Source: Bacteroidales bacterium UBA4360
GTDB lineage: Bacteria; Bacteroidota; Bacteroidia; Bacteroidales; UBA932
Assembly: GCA_002393945.1 (NCBI GenBank)
Contig: DGSO01000013.1
Location: forward strand, 288,410 to 352,409
Direction of reading: 5' to 3'
Length of the DNA stretch: 64,000 nt
Shown: positions 42,460 to 50,225 of the stretch, piece after piece
How positions within the stretch are numbered: position 1 is the stretch's first letter
Layout of the letters: each line of letters begins with the position of its first letter
Position numbers and translations under genes: made by a program
The notes under the pieces: generated by a model
What the model saw: the letters and a program-made list of their open reading frames with translations, nothing else
What the model was told of the DNA's origin: nothing
Databases searched by the model: none

Positions 42460-43626
42460 ATGAGTGGTTTTAAGAACAATGGGAAGCTGAAGCTTCTGAT
42501 TATTGTTGGCACAAGGCCGGAGATTATCCGCCTTGCTGCGGTGATTAATAAGTGCCGTCAGTATTTTGACTGCTTGCTGGCACATACCGGTCAGAACTAT
42601 GACTACAACCTGAATGGCGTGTTTTTCAAAGACCTGAAGTTGGCAGATCCTGATGTGTATATGGAAGCCGTGGGTAACGACCTGGGCGAGACAATGGGTA
42701 ATATCATTGCCAAGAGCTATCAGCTGATGGTAGAGGTGAAGCCAGATGCAGTACTGGTTCTGGGTGACACCAACAGCTGCCTCAGTGTGATTGGTGCCAA
42801 GCGCCTGCATATCCCCATCTTCCATATGGAAGCCGGTAACCGCTGCAAGGATGAGTGTCTGCCAGAGGAGACCAACCGTAGGATTGTTGACATCATCAGC
42901 GATGTGAATATGGCCTACAGCGAGCACGCCCGCAGATATCTGGCTGATACCGGTCTGCCTAAGGAGCGCACATACGTCACCGGCAGCCCTATGGCTGAGG
43001 TGCTGCACAACAATTTAGCAGAGATTGAAGCCAGCGATATTCACAAGCGTCTGGGCTTGGAGAAAGGTAAGTATATTCTTCTGAGCGCTCACCGTGAGGA
43101 GAACATTGATACGGAGAAGAACTTCCTGTCGCTGTTCAATGCCATTAATAAGATGGCAGAGAAGTATGATATGCCCATCCTCTACAGTTGTCACCCCAGA
43201 AGCAAGAAGCGCCTTGAGGCCAGCGGATTCCAGTTGGACAAGCGCGTGATTCAGCACGAGCCCCTGGGTTTCCATGACTACAACTGCCTTCAGATGAATG
43301 CCTTTGCAGTGGTGAGTGACAGCGGCACCCTGCCTGAGGAGAGCAGCTTCTTCACCAGCGTAGGTCATCCGTTCCCTGCTGTGTGCATCCGCACCTCTAC
43401 AGAGCGCCCTGAAGCATTGGACAAAGGCTGCTTTGTGCTCAGTGGCATTGACACCAAGGGCCTCCTGCAGAGTGTAGATGTGGCCGTAGAGCTCATCCAG
43501 AACCACGAACCCGGCATTCCCGTTCCCGACTATGTAGACGAGAACGTCTCCACCAAGGTAGTCCGCATCATCCAGTCCTACGTAGGTGTGGTCAACAAAA
43601 TGGTTTGGCGCAAGGACAGTATTTAA
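42460..43626 (+). CDS. capG: CapG-type UDP-N-acetyl sugar 2-epimerase
   Basis: Non-hydrolysing 2-epimerase of the WecB fold that in the FucNAc pathway converts the UDP-L-6-deoxytalose-type intermediate to UDP-L-FucNAc. From the ATG at 42460 the product has 388 residues: IIVGTRPEIIRL (near 12-23), HTGQNYDYN, GDTNSC, FHMEAGNRCKDECLPEETNRRIVD, LSAHREENID and SDSGTLPEES. The TTG at 42409 would add an unlikely N-terminus encoded by the 9-base repeats. The EAGNRC...PEE form separates it from the WecB-type paralogue at 47005 (EAGLRT). Confidence 0.9.
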   Translation: MSGFKNNGKLKLLIIVGTRPEIIRLAAVINKCRQYFDCLLAHTGQNYDYNLNGVFFKDLKLADPDVYMEAVGNDLGETMGNIIAKSYQLMVEVKPDAVLVLGDTNSCLSVIGAKRLHIPIFHMEAGNRCKDECLPEETNRRIVDIISDVNMAYSEHARRYLADTGLPKERTYVTGSPMAEVLHNNLAEIEASDIHKRLGLEKGKYILLSAHREENIDTEKNFLSLFNAINKMAEKYDMPILYSCHPRSKKRLEASGFQLDKRVIQHEPLGFHDYNCLQMNAFAVVSDSGTLPEESSFFTSVGHPFPAVCIRTSTERPEALDKGCFVLSGIDTKGLLQSVDVAVELIQNHEPGIPVPDYVDENVSTKVVRIIQSYVGVVNKMVWRKDSI

Positions 43627-43656
43627 CATTTAACAAATTAACAAAATAAGATATTT

Positions 43657-44706
43657 ATGTCACTATTTAAGGATAAAGTCCTCTTGATAACAGGCGGTAC
43701 AGGTAGTTTTGGCAATGCAGTGTTAAACCGGTTCTTGAAGACCGACATAGGTGAAATCCGCATCTTCTCCCGCGACGAAAAGAAACAAGACGATATGCGT
43801 CACGACTTCCAGACTCGTATGCCGGAAGTAGCAAATAAGATTAAGTTCTACATCGGTGACGTGCGTAACAAGAGCACGCTGAAGTATGCCATGAAGGGCG
43901 TGGATTATGTGTTCCATGCTGCTGCGCTGAAACAGGTGCCTTCGTGTGAGTTTTTCCCGATGGAGGCCGTGAAGACCAATGTGATAGGTACGGACAATAC
44001 GCTGGATGCCGCTATTGATGCAGGGGTGAAGTGCGTGATATGTCTCTCGACGGACAAGGCGGCTTATCCTATCAATGCGATGGGTATCACCAAGGCCATT
44101 GAGGAGAAGATTGCCGTGGCCAAGAGCCGTCTCTCTGGCGACACCAAGATCTGCTGCACCCGCTATGGTAATGTGATGTGCTCTCGCGGAAGCGTGATTC
44201 CTCTGTGGATTGACCAGATCCGTAAGGGCAATCCTATTACGCTCACGGAGCCTAAGATGACCCGCTTCATCATGTCTCTCGAAGAGGCCGTGGACCTCGT
44301 GCTCTTTGCCTTCGAGCATGGCCAGAATGGTGACATCCTTGTTCAGAAAGCCCCGGCTTGCACCATCCAGACCCAGGCAGAGGCTGTCTGTGAGTTGTTT
44401 GGCGGCAAGAAGGAAGATATTAAGGTGATTGGTATTCGTCACGGTGAGAAGATGTATGAGACGCTGCTCACCAAGGAAGAGTGCGCTAAGGCCGAAGATA
44501 TGGGCAACTTCTATCGTGTCCCGGCCGATAACCGTGACCTCAACTACGACAAGTATTTCAAGGACGGCGATACAAAGCGTGCTACCATTGACGAGTTCAA
44601 TAGTGACAATACATATCGTCTGAATCTTGAAGAGACCAAAGCTAAGATTGCTAGCCTGGAATACATTCAGAACGAATTAAACGGAATTAATAATATCGTT
44701 AAGTAA
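43657..44706 (+). CDS. capE: CapE-type UDP-GlcNAc inverting 4,6-dehydratase
   Basis: First enzyme of UDP-L-FucNAc synthesis: 4,6-dehydration and C5 inversion of UDP-GlcNAc. The 349-residue SDR protein has TGGTGSFGNAVLNRFL (12-27), SRDEKKQDDMRHDF, HAAALKQVPSCE, and STDKAAYPINAMGITK, in which a Met takes the place of the usual catalytic Tyr, as is normal in this subfamily. It ends the capF-capG-capE module. A 306-base gene-free gap follows. Confidence 0.92.
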   Translation: MSLFKDKVLLITGGTGSFGNAVLNRFLKTDIGEIRIFSRDEKKQDDMRHDFQTRMPEVANKIKFYIGDVRNKSTLKYAMKGVDYVFHAAALKQVPSCEFFPMEAVKTNVIGTDNTLDAAIDAGVKCVICLSTDKAAYPINAMGITKAIEEKIAVAKSRLSGDTKICCTRYGNVMCSRGSVIPLWIDQIRKGNPITLTEPKMTRFIMSLEEAVDLVLFAFEHGQNGDILVQKAPACTIQTQAEAVCELFGGKKEDIKVIGIRHGEKMYETLLTKEECAKAEDMGNFYRVPADNRDLNYDKYFKDGDTKRATIDEFNSDNTYRLNLEETKAKIASLEYIQNELNGINNIVK

Positions 44707-45012
44707 GGTATTCTATGCTAAGTATGATTAAGCGGAATACTGAAACAAGACCTTGTGATAGATTATGACTGTAAGGGTTATTTGACAATGGGAGAGTATA
44801 ATCAGGTAGAGCGAATTACAGTTATATCAGTTTTGTAAACTCGGAAATTGTAAGTGGGATCAAGACCTGTGAAAAGAAATGATGAAACACTTAAAAATGG
44901 TTGTAATAAGATATTTGTCCTCGCTTCTATGAGCATTGTTTAAGACGTAAATTCATGAACTTGAGGCCTTTTGGAGTTAAACTGTATTTAAGGATATTGA
45001 AAGATTAATATA
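44707..45012. other. Gene-free AT-rich gap
   Basis: 306 bases between capE and the small-protein/HNH cassette. I see no open frame of note, no consensus promoter and no strong hairpin. The boundary from GC-richer sugar genes to AT-rich accessory DNA falls here. Confidence 0.5.
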
Positions 45013-45231
45013 ATGAAACGTACAGTATCTGAATTACTTATGTTATTATTTGAAGGCGGCAACATATCAATTGATGCTGGTGACTACACTGTTTTGGATA
45101 TAAGAACCTTGGTGGACGCAATGACGAAATCACAAGGGTATTTAGAACTACGCAATTGTGGTCAGCTCCATATGTCAGACTTATTGATGTTAGTACGCTA
45201 CGGTAAGAATAATATAAAATTTGTCTTATAA
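45013..45231 (+). CDS. Small protein upstream of the first HNH gene
   Basis: A 72-residue protein with a repeat-like beta/alpha look; LELRNCGQLHMSDLLMLVRYGKNNIKFVL resembles a motif (LxLxNCxxLxxxxLxxIAxxGxxxVxF) that I recall from small Bacteroidota accessory proteins. The function is unknown. It lies 15 bases before the HNH gene and may be its partner or antitoxin. Confidence 0.5.
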   Translation: MKRTVSELLMLLFEGGNISIDAGDYTVLDIRTLVDAMTKSQGYLELRNCGQLHMSDLLMLVRYGKNNIKFVL

Positions 45232-45246
45232 TCAATTATTGTCAGA

Positions 45247-45642
45247 ATGGAGTACTGTGAAGAACTTAAAATAAGATTATGGCAAAATACCGGAACTGTC
45301 GAAGGAGAAAATCCTGTACAGGTCAGACGTGATGCTTCAGGTGCCATCATTCACTATTCAGATTATAAGAATAGAGATTCTGATTATGGTTGGGAGATTG
45401 ATCATATTTACCCTAAGGTGCTTTTGGAGGCGGCTGGGGTGCCGGATGAATTAATAAACGACGAGCGTAATCTACGCCCGATGAACTGGAAAAATAACGT
45501 TTCAAAAGGTAGCGACTATCCATCGTACACAACTGTTTTAACAGCTGAAGGAAGTATCAATGTTGAGAAGAGAGGTACTCGAGTAGTGAATGCGGGTATT
45601 CAGGAGGATTTAAAAGATCTATATAAAGACTATCTAGGATGA
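45247..45642 (+). CDS. Small HNH-family endonuclease, paralogue 1
   Basis: A 131-residue protein with the HNH core GWEIDHIYP (Asp52-His53) and NLRPMNWKNN (Asn75, Asn83-Asn84), expected to bind one metal and cut DNA. It aligns along its length with the 49441 protein, with DH and NN at the same positions. The stop overlaps the next gene by ATGA, so it is coupled to a membrane protein. It is probably the nuclease effector of an accessory cassette; the target is unknown. Confidence 0.75.
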   Translation: MEYCEELKIRLWQNTGTVEGENPVQVRRDASGAIIHYSDYKNRDSDYGWEIDHIYPKVLLEAAGVPDELINDERNLRPMNWKNNVSKGSDYPSYTTVLTAEGSINVEKRGTRVVNAGIQEDLKDLYKDYLG

Positions 45643-46481
45643 TTGGACAATTTAGTTCGTTTATTGAACTTTGTGCTGCTGTCTATTTCACGATGTGCCT
45701 AGATAGCGAAAAGTTTAAACTCTTTTGGAATCCAGACCGTAAAGTGTCTGTTGATAGTATTTCTTTGCAAGATTCTATAAATGAATCTGTGGAAATAACA
45801 CGCGATAATGAAATCTTAGGACTGCGAAGGATGGGGGTGTTTATGATTGTCCTATGCTTCTTGCTCCTTGTCCTTGTTGGTTTTGAGCAGAGGTTGACAG
45901 CAGATCCCACTCGTTTTGCAGTTCCTGTCATAGTCTCATATGGCTTAATCTTCATACTTGAATTGATTCATAATAGAATTTTCAAGTTTATGAAGGTGGT
46001 TGTTATATCTCTTACAGTTATTTTGGCGGTATTTATCACGTTATGGTTTTGGAAAGGACTAAACTCCTCATTACAATTTAGTTTTGTAAAAGGTCTATAC
46101 GAAAGGGTTGATTTGTTGACGATTATTATTCTACTATTCCCACTAGTTGTACATGTTGCAAGACTGTGGCTACGCTCCAGTGTACAGAGGGGTTATCTAC
46201 GTACAAAAGTTGCGAAGGAAACAGCGGAATATCAAAAAGCCATTCAAGCATTAACTATCGGTAAGCCTTCTGGTGTTACCAAAAAGTACCTTGCAGCTTG
46301 GAACAACGTGGAGAACCCCAAAGATCCTGATCCTGATACAACTCCTTTTACAGATTTGTATATAAATAGTGTGGTAAAGGCGTTATACCCTAGTGATTTA
46401 AAACTTCTTTGCTCCTTTGTATGGCACTGGGCGATTAAGATCTGGAACTGGATTATAGGTTTGTTTAGAAAGAAAAATTAA
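45639..46481 (+). CDS. Multi-pass membrane protein coupled to HNH paralogue 1
   Basis: A 280-residue protein with hydrophobic segments near 67-85, 92-110, 118-136 and 155-175, a weaker one near 255-272, and charged loops (RGYLRTKVAKETAEYQKAI). I recognise no family. The ATG overlaps the HNH stop by 4 bases, implying joint production. It could be a membrane effector, an anchor for the nuclease, or an immunity protein. Confidence 0.6.
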   Translation: MIGQFSSFIELCAAVYFTMCLDSEKFKLFWNPDRKVSVDSISLQDSINESVEITRDNEILGLRRMGVFMIVLCFLLLVLVGFEQRLTADPTRFAVPVIVSYGLIFILELIHNRIFKFMKVVVISLTVILAVFITLWFWKGLNSSLQFSFVKGLYERVDLLTIIILLFPLVVHVARLWLRSSVQRGYLRTKVAKETAEYQKAIQALTIGKPSGVTKKYLAAWNNVENPKDPDPDTTPFTDLYINSVVKALYPSDLKLLCSFVWHWAIKIWNWIIGLFRKKN

Positions 46482-46584
46482 ACTGCAACCGTCATTTTGC
46501 GCAGGGGGGGCATGTGACAGAGAGGTCCTCCACGCAGGCTTACGACAAAACAAGAAATAATCTAACCAAAATAATCTACAGATT

Positions 46585-46755
46585 ATGAACGAGAATACAG
46601 TACCCTTTGTTCAGAATATGATTGCATATTTTGAGTCTCTCATTAATCAAGAGACAGACCTTAAGCGAAAGACTATTTTGTTTGACAACAAGATACATCT
46701 TGAGCAATTGCTTCTGAAATTCTGGAATGAAACAATAGAAAACGAAGACGCGTAA
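46585..46755 (+). CDS. Short ORF, possible 56-residue protein
   Basis: An ATG at 46585 opens a 56-residue frame ending at TAA 46753-46755. The product is helical and acidic, with Leu-rich segments (MIAYFESLINQETDLKRKTI, HLEQLLLKFWNETIENEDA) typical of a real small protein such as a phage or antitoxin-like helix bundle. It lies 103 bases after the membrane-protein gene of the HNH cassette. No family is recognised. Confidence 0.45.
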   Translation: MNENTVPFVQNMIAYFESLINQETDLKRKTILFDNKIHLEQLLLKFWNETIENEDA

Positions 46756-46766
46756 ATATAGTAATA

Positions 46767-46883
46767 ATGTGGAGAATGCCATTCGAGTTTGAAGAGCTAC
46801 GGACAAGGGCTGTCGATAATGTATATGTGAGTATGGTGTACGATGCCATATGTTCCAAACTGAGGATAGTCGTTGTATTATGA
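46767..46883 (+). CDS. Very short ORF, uncertain
   Basis: A 38-residue frame (starts MWRMPFEFEELRTRAVDN) beginning 11 bases after the previous small ORF. The composition is protein-like, but length alone gives little support. Confidence 0.25.
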   Translation: MWRMPFEFEELRTRAVDNVYVSMVYDAICSKLRIVVVL

Positions 46884-46927
46884 GCCGATTTAGACAAAAG
46901 TAGTATCAGTCTTAAATAAGCCCATTT

Positions 46928-46950
46928 GATCCCGTCCCAGAATCAAATAC
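46928..46950 (+). repeat. 23-base degenerate repeat, copy 2
   Basis: Matches 40823-40845 at 20 of 23 positions. It lies 55 bases before wecB, in the gap (46756-47004) between the HNH cassette and the ManNAcA genes. Confidence 0.55.
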
Positions 46951-47004
46951 TCGCCAAGAAACAATCCAGCTTTAGAATCAAAGCTAAAACAATAAAACTT
47001 ATAT

Positions 47005-48183
47005 ATGAAGAAAGTAATGCTCGTATTCGGAACGCGTCCGGAGGCCATCAAGATGTGCCCCCTTGTTAAGGAGTTCCAAAAATACCCGGAAGATTTCAAG
47101 ACAGTAGTTTGCGTTACCGGCCAGCATCGTGAGATGCTTGACCAGGTGCTCACCATTTTTGATGTGAAGCCAGACTATGATCTCAACATAATGAAGCAAG
47201 GCCAGGACCTCTACGACGTCACTGCCCGCGTACTCACAGGCATGCGTGATGTGTTCAAAGAGTGCAAGCCGGACGTAGTGCTTGTCCATGGAGACACCAC
47301 CACTTCCACAGCAGCAGCCCTTGCCGCATTCTATCAACAGATTCCCGTTGGCCACGTAGAAGCCGGATTAAGAACTCACAACATCTACAGCCCCTGGCCT
47401 GAGGAAATGAATCGCCAGATTACAGGCCGAATTGCCACCTACAACTTCGCCCCCACGCCCCTCAGCGAGCACAACCTTCAGGAGGAAAAGGCCCATGGCC
47501 AAATCTTTGTCACCGGCAATACCGTGATAGATGCCCTTCACATGGTAGTTGATAAACTCAAGAGCGACAATGCACTTGCCAACGAGCAAATCAATGTGCT
47601 TAAGAATGCCGGTTACGACGTGTCCCGTCTTGATGACGGAAAGAAGTTGGTTCTGATTACAGGCCACAGAAGAGAGAACTTCGGCGATGGCTTCCTTAGC
47701 ATGGTCACTGCCATGAAGGACCTTAGTGAGAAGTACACCGATGTAGACTTTGTGTATCCTATGCACCTCAACCCCAATGTGCGCAAGCCCATCCACGAAG
47801 TGTTTGGTGATGACCTCACCAAGTACAGCAACTTCTTCTTCATCGAGCCACTCCAGTACCTTGAGTTTGTGTTTCTAATGGAGAAGAGCACCGTGGTCCT
47901 CACCGACAGTGGCGGCATTCAGGAAGAGGCTCCCGGTCTAGGTAAGCCCGTCCTAGTAATGCGCGATACCACCGAGCGACCCGAGGCGTTGAAGAGCGGC
48001 ACCGTACATCTAGTAGGCACCAACCACGACCTCATTGTGAACGAAGTCTCCACTCTGCTTGAAGACTCTGAGGCCTATGAGCGCATGAGCAAAGCGGTGA
48101 ATCCTTATGGTGATGGCAAAGCTTGCAATCGCATTGTCCGTGCCCTCAACGGCGAACATGTAAATAGGTACGAAGTAAAGTAA
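47005..48183 (+). CDS. wecB: UDP-N-acetylglucosamine 2-epimerase (non-hydrolysing)
   Basis: Converts UDP-GlcNAc to UDP-ManNAc. The 392-residue protein has VFGTRPEAIKMCPLV (7-21), VTGQHREMLDQ, HGDTTTSTAAALAAFY, HVEAGLRTHNIYSPWPEEMNRQITG, and LTDSGGIQEEAPGLGKPVLVMRDTTERPEA. It is the standard WecB type. wecC follows 23 bases later, so the pair makes UDP-ManNAcA. Confidence 0.94.
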   Translation: MKKVMLVFGTRPEAIKMCPLVKEFQKYPEDFKTVVCVTGQHREMLDQVLTIFDVKPDYDLNIMKQGQDLYDVTARVLTGMRDVFKECKPDVVLVHGDTTTSTAAALAAFYQQIPVGHVEAGLRTHNIYSPWPEEMNRQITGRIATYNFAPTPLSEHNLQEEKAHGQIFVTGNTVIDALHMVVDKLKSDNALANEQINVLKNAGYDVSRLDDGKKLVLITGHRRENFGDGFLSMVTAMKDLSEKYTDVDFVYPMHLNPNVRKPIHEVFGDDLTKYSNFFFIEPLQYLEFVFLMEKSTVVLTDSGGIQEEAPGLGKPVLVMRDTTERPEALKSGTVHLVGTNHDLIVNEVSTLLEDSEAYERMSKAVNPYGDGKACNRIVRALNGEHVNRYEVK

Positions 48184-48206
48184 GATAATAAAACATTATA
48201 AACGAA

Positions 48207-49430
48207 ATGATTAACGTAATTGGACTGGGCTATATTGGCCTTCCTACTGCCCTTATGATGGCATCACATGGTGTTGAGGTAATTGGCACCGACTATAACA
48301 AAGAACTTGTTGCAACTCTGAATGCTGGCAAGACTACTTTCAAAGAAGACGGACTTGATGAACTGTTTGCTGCCGCTGTAAAGGCAGGCATTAAGTTCAC
48401 CATGGAGTATCAGAAGACAGATATGTACATCGTGTCCGTTCCTACTCCTTACGATAAGTTCTCTAAGAAGGTGGACGCTTGTTATGTGGTAGCTGCCGTT
48501 AAGGAAGTGATGAAAGTTTGCCCTAAGGGAGCAACCGTAGTTGTTGAGAGTACTGTTAGTCCTGGCACCATCGACAAGTTCGTCCGTCCCGTCATCGAAG
48601 CCAATGGCTTCAAGATTGGCGAAGACATCAACCTCGTCCACGCCCCCGAGCGCATCATCCCCGGCAATATGGTCTATGAGCTGCTGCACAACAACCGCAC
48701 CATCGGAGCCGACTCCAAGGAGATTGGCGAGAAGGTCAAGAGCTACTACGCCTCCTTCTGCCAGGGCGAGATTGTCGTCACCGACATCCGCACGGCCGAG
48801 ATGACCAAGGTCGTCGAGAACACCTACCGTGCTGTGAACATTGCCTTTGCCAACGAGCTGTCGAGGATTTGCCGCCATGACAATATGGACGTGTACGAGA
48901 TTATCAAGATCTGCAACATGCATCCGCGTGTTAACATCCTGCAGCCCGGTCCCGGAGTGGGCGGTCACTGCATCTCGGTGGATCCCTGGTTCCTTGTGGG
49001 TGACTATCCGCAGCTGGCGAAGGTGATAGACGAGAGCATGAAGACCAACGACTATCAGCCGGTGTTTGTGCTGGAGCGCATTCATGAGATTATGGAGGAG
49101 CATGGCATTACGGATAATCGTCGCGTGGGTCTGTATGGCTTGACGTACAAGGAGAATGTGGACGACATCCGCGAAAGCCCGACGCTGCAGATGCTGGACA
49201 TCCAGGAGCGGCACTTGGCAAGGCCGTTGAAGACCTTCGACCCCTTCTTTACGGAGAAGGAGATTGTGAAGAACCAGATTCTGGACTTCGACCAGTTCTT
49301 GAGCGAGGTGGATATGGTGGTGATTATGGTGAAGCACGACCACATCAAGCAGAACTGGGATAAGCTGAAGGGCAAGGTTATCCTTGACTGCCACAACATT
49401 TGCCCGCTGGAGGGTGTTTATCATATCTAA
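48207..49430 (+). CDS. wecC: UDP-N-acetyl-D-mannosamine dehydrogenase
   Basis: Oxidises UDP-ManNAc to UDP-ManNAcA using NAD. The 407-residue protein has IGLGYIGLPTALMMA (5-19), VPTPYDKFSKKVD, VVESTVSPGT, HAPERIIPGNM and the catalytic cysteine in PGVGGHCISVDPWFL. The middle and 3' part are notably GC-richer than the 5' part. The stop is only 10 bases before the HNH gene of the next cassette, so that cassette may depend on read-through from here. Confidence 0.94.
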   Translation: MINVIGLGYIGLPTALMMASHGVEVIGTDYNKELVATLNAGKTTFKEDGLDELFAAAVKAGIKFTMEYQKTDMYIVSVPTPYDKFSKKVDACYVVAAVKEVMKVCPKGATVVVESTVSPGTIDKFVRPVIEANGFKIGEDINLVHAPERIIPGNMVYELLHNNRTIGADSKEIGEKVKSYYASFCQGEIVVTDIRTAEMTKVVENTYRAVNIAFANELSRICRHDNMDVYEIIKICNMHPRVNILQPGPGVGGHCISVDPWFLVGDYPQLAKVIDESMKTNDYQPVFVLERIHEIMEEHGITDNRRVGLYGLTYKENVDDIRESPTLQMLDIQERHLARPLKTFDPFFTEKEIVKNQILDFDQFLSEVDMVVIMVKHDHIKQNWDKLKGKVILDCHNICPLEGVYHI

Positions 49431-49440
49431 GACTCAGCAT

Positions 49441-49833
49441 ATGGCAAATTGGACTGAAGAAACCAAACTAAGTGTTTGGGGCAAATGTAAAACCGTTCCT
49501 GGTAAATCCGAACAGGATTATAGATTGGATGGACAAGGTGCTCAGATTAAATGGAGTGACTATGGAAAGTATACAGGTAATGGATGGCAAATTGACCATA
49601 TATATCCAGAATCAGTGCTTCAAGAAATGGGAGTTGATCAAGAAAAGATCGATGATGAGATTAATCTGCAAGCATTGAATTCATATAATAACGATACGAA
49701 ATCCGATGATTATCCAAATTTTGATTCATCAAAAGAGTATGATAAGGAAAAAGATCGGAATGTAGATGTGACAAAACATTGGAATGTAACCAAAACAAAA
49801 CAGGAACAATTAAAAAAGTTTTTTGGTATATAA
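49441..49833 (+). CDS. Small HNH-family endonuclease, paralogue 2
   Basis: A 130-residue protein with the HNH core GWQIDHIYP (Asp52-His53), INLQALN (Asn75) and NND (Asn83-Asn84). It is homologous over its full length to the 45247 protein, though diverged. An upstream in-frame ATG at 49384 lies inside wecC and is unlikely. It is 10 bases after wecC and 10 bases before the Met-Gly small protein, making it the apparent first gene of the QueC-centred operon and its most likely DNA-cutting effector. Confidence 0.75.
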   Translation: MANWTEETKLSVWGKCKTVPGKSEQDYRLDGQGAQIKWSDYGKYTGNGWQIDHIYPESVLQEMGVDQEKIDDEINLQALNSYNNDTKSDDYPNFDSSKEYDKEKDRNVDVTKHWNVTKTKQEQLKKFFGI

Positions 49834-49843
49834 AAATTAGCAT

Positions 49844-50218
49844 ATGGGAAGTACAGGAACAGGACATCTGTCAGATTACACAGATTACAAGAAAGCCCAG
49901 CCGGGTGTAACAGGTGGTAAAGATACTGTGTATATCTGCGATAGGGCAGTGGCAACGTCTCTTGAAGATGTAGCTACAAGTGATTTTTATAAGAAGTATG
50001 GTAAGGTACCGGTGACAGGTACCCCCATTATTATCACATCAAATAAACGAATTGTTGCTGTGGACGAGAACGGTATTACTATTGGAAACTTACCTACAGA
50101 GTACAATTATCTTCTCGCCTGCATTCAGGAAGGATATCAGTATGAGGGACAAGTAACTGATAGTTATGATACACCTCTGCCATCTGTGAACATTGCCTTT
50201 ACTCCTCAAAAGAAGTAA
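49844..50218 (+). CDS. Small protein with Met-Gly start, partner of the QueC-like enzyme
   Basis: A 124-residue protein beginning MGSTGTGHLSDYTDY, a flexible Gly/Ser/Thr-rich tail, followed by a compact beta-rich part (about 27-120: TVYICDRAVATSLEDV, TPIIITSNKRIVAVDENGITIGNLP, PSVNIAFTP). No catalytic motif is seen. Small proteins with a similar MGT/MGS start (for example QatB) are encoded next to QueC-like enzymes, which in type IV CBASS are reported to attach a 7-deazaguanine to an N-terminal glycine. The placement two genes before the QueC-like gene makes this a candidate acceptor protein. That role is inferred. Confidence 0.65.
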   Translation: MGSTGTGHLSDYTDYKKAQPGVTGGKDTVYICDRAVATSLEDVATSDFYKKYGKVPVTGTPIIITSNKRIVAVDENGITIGNLPTEYNYLLACIQEGYQYEGQVTDSYDTPLPSVNIAFTPQKK

Positions 50219-50225
50219 ACACGCT

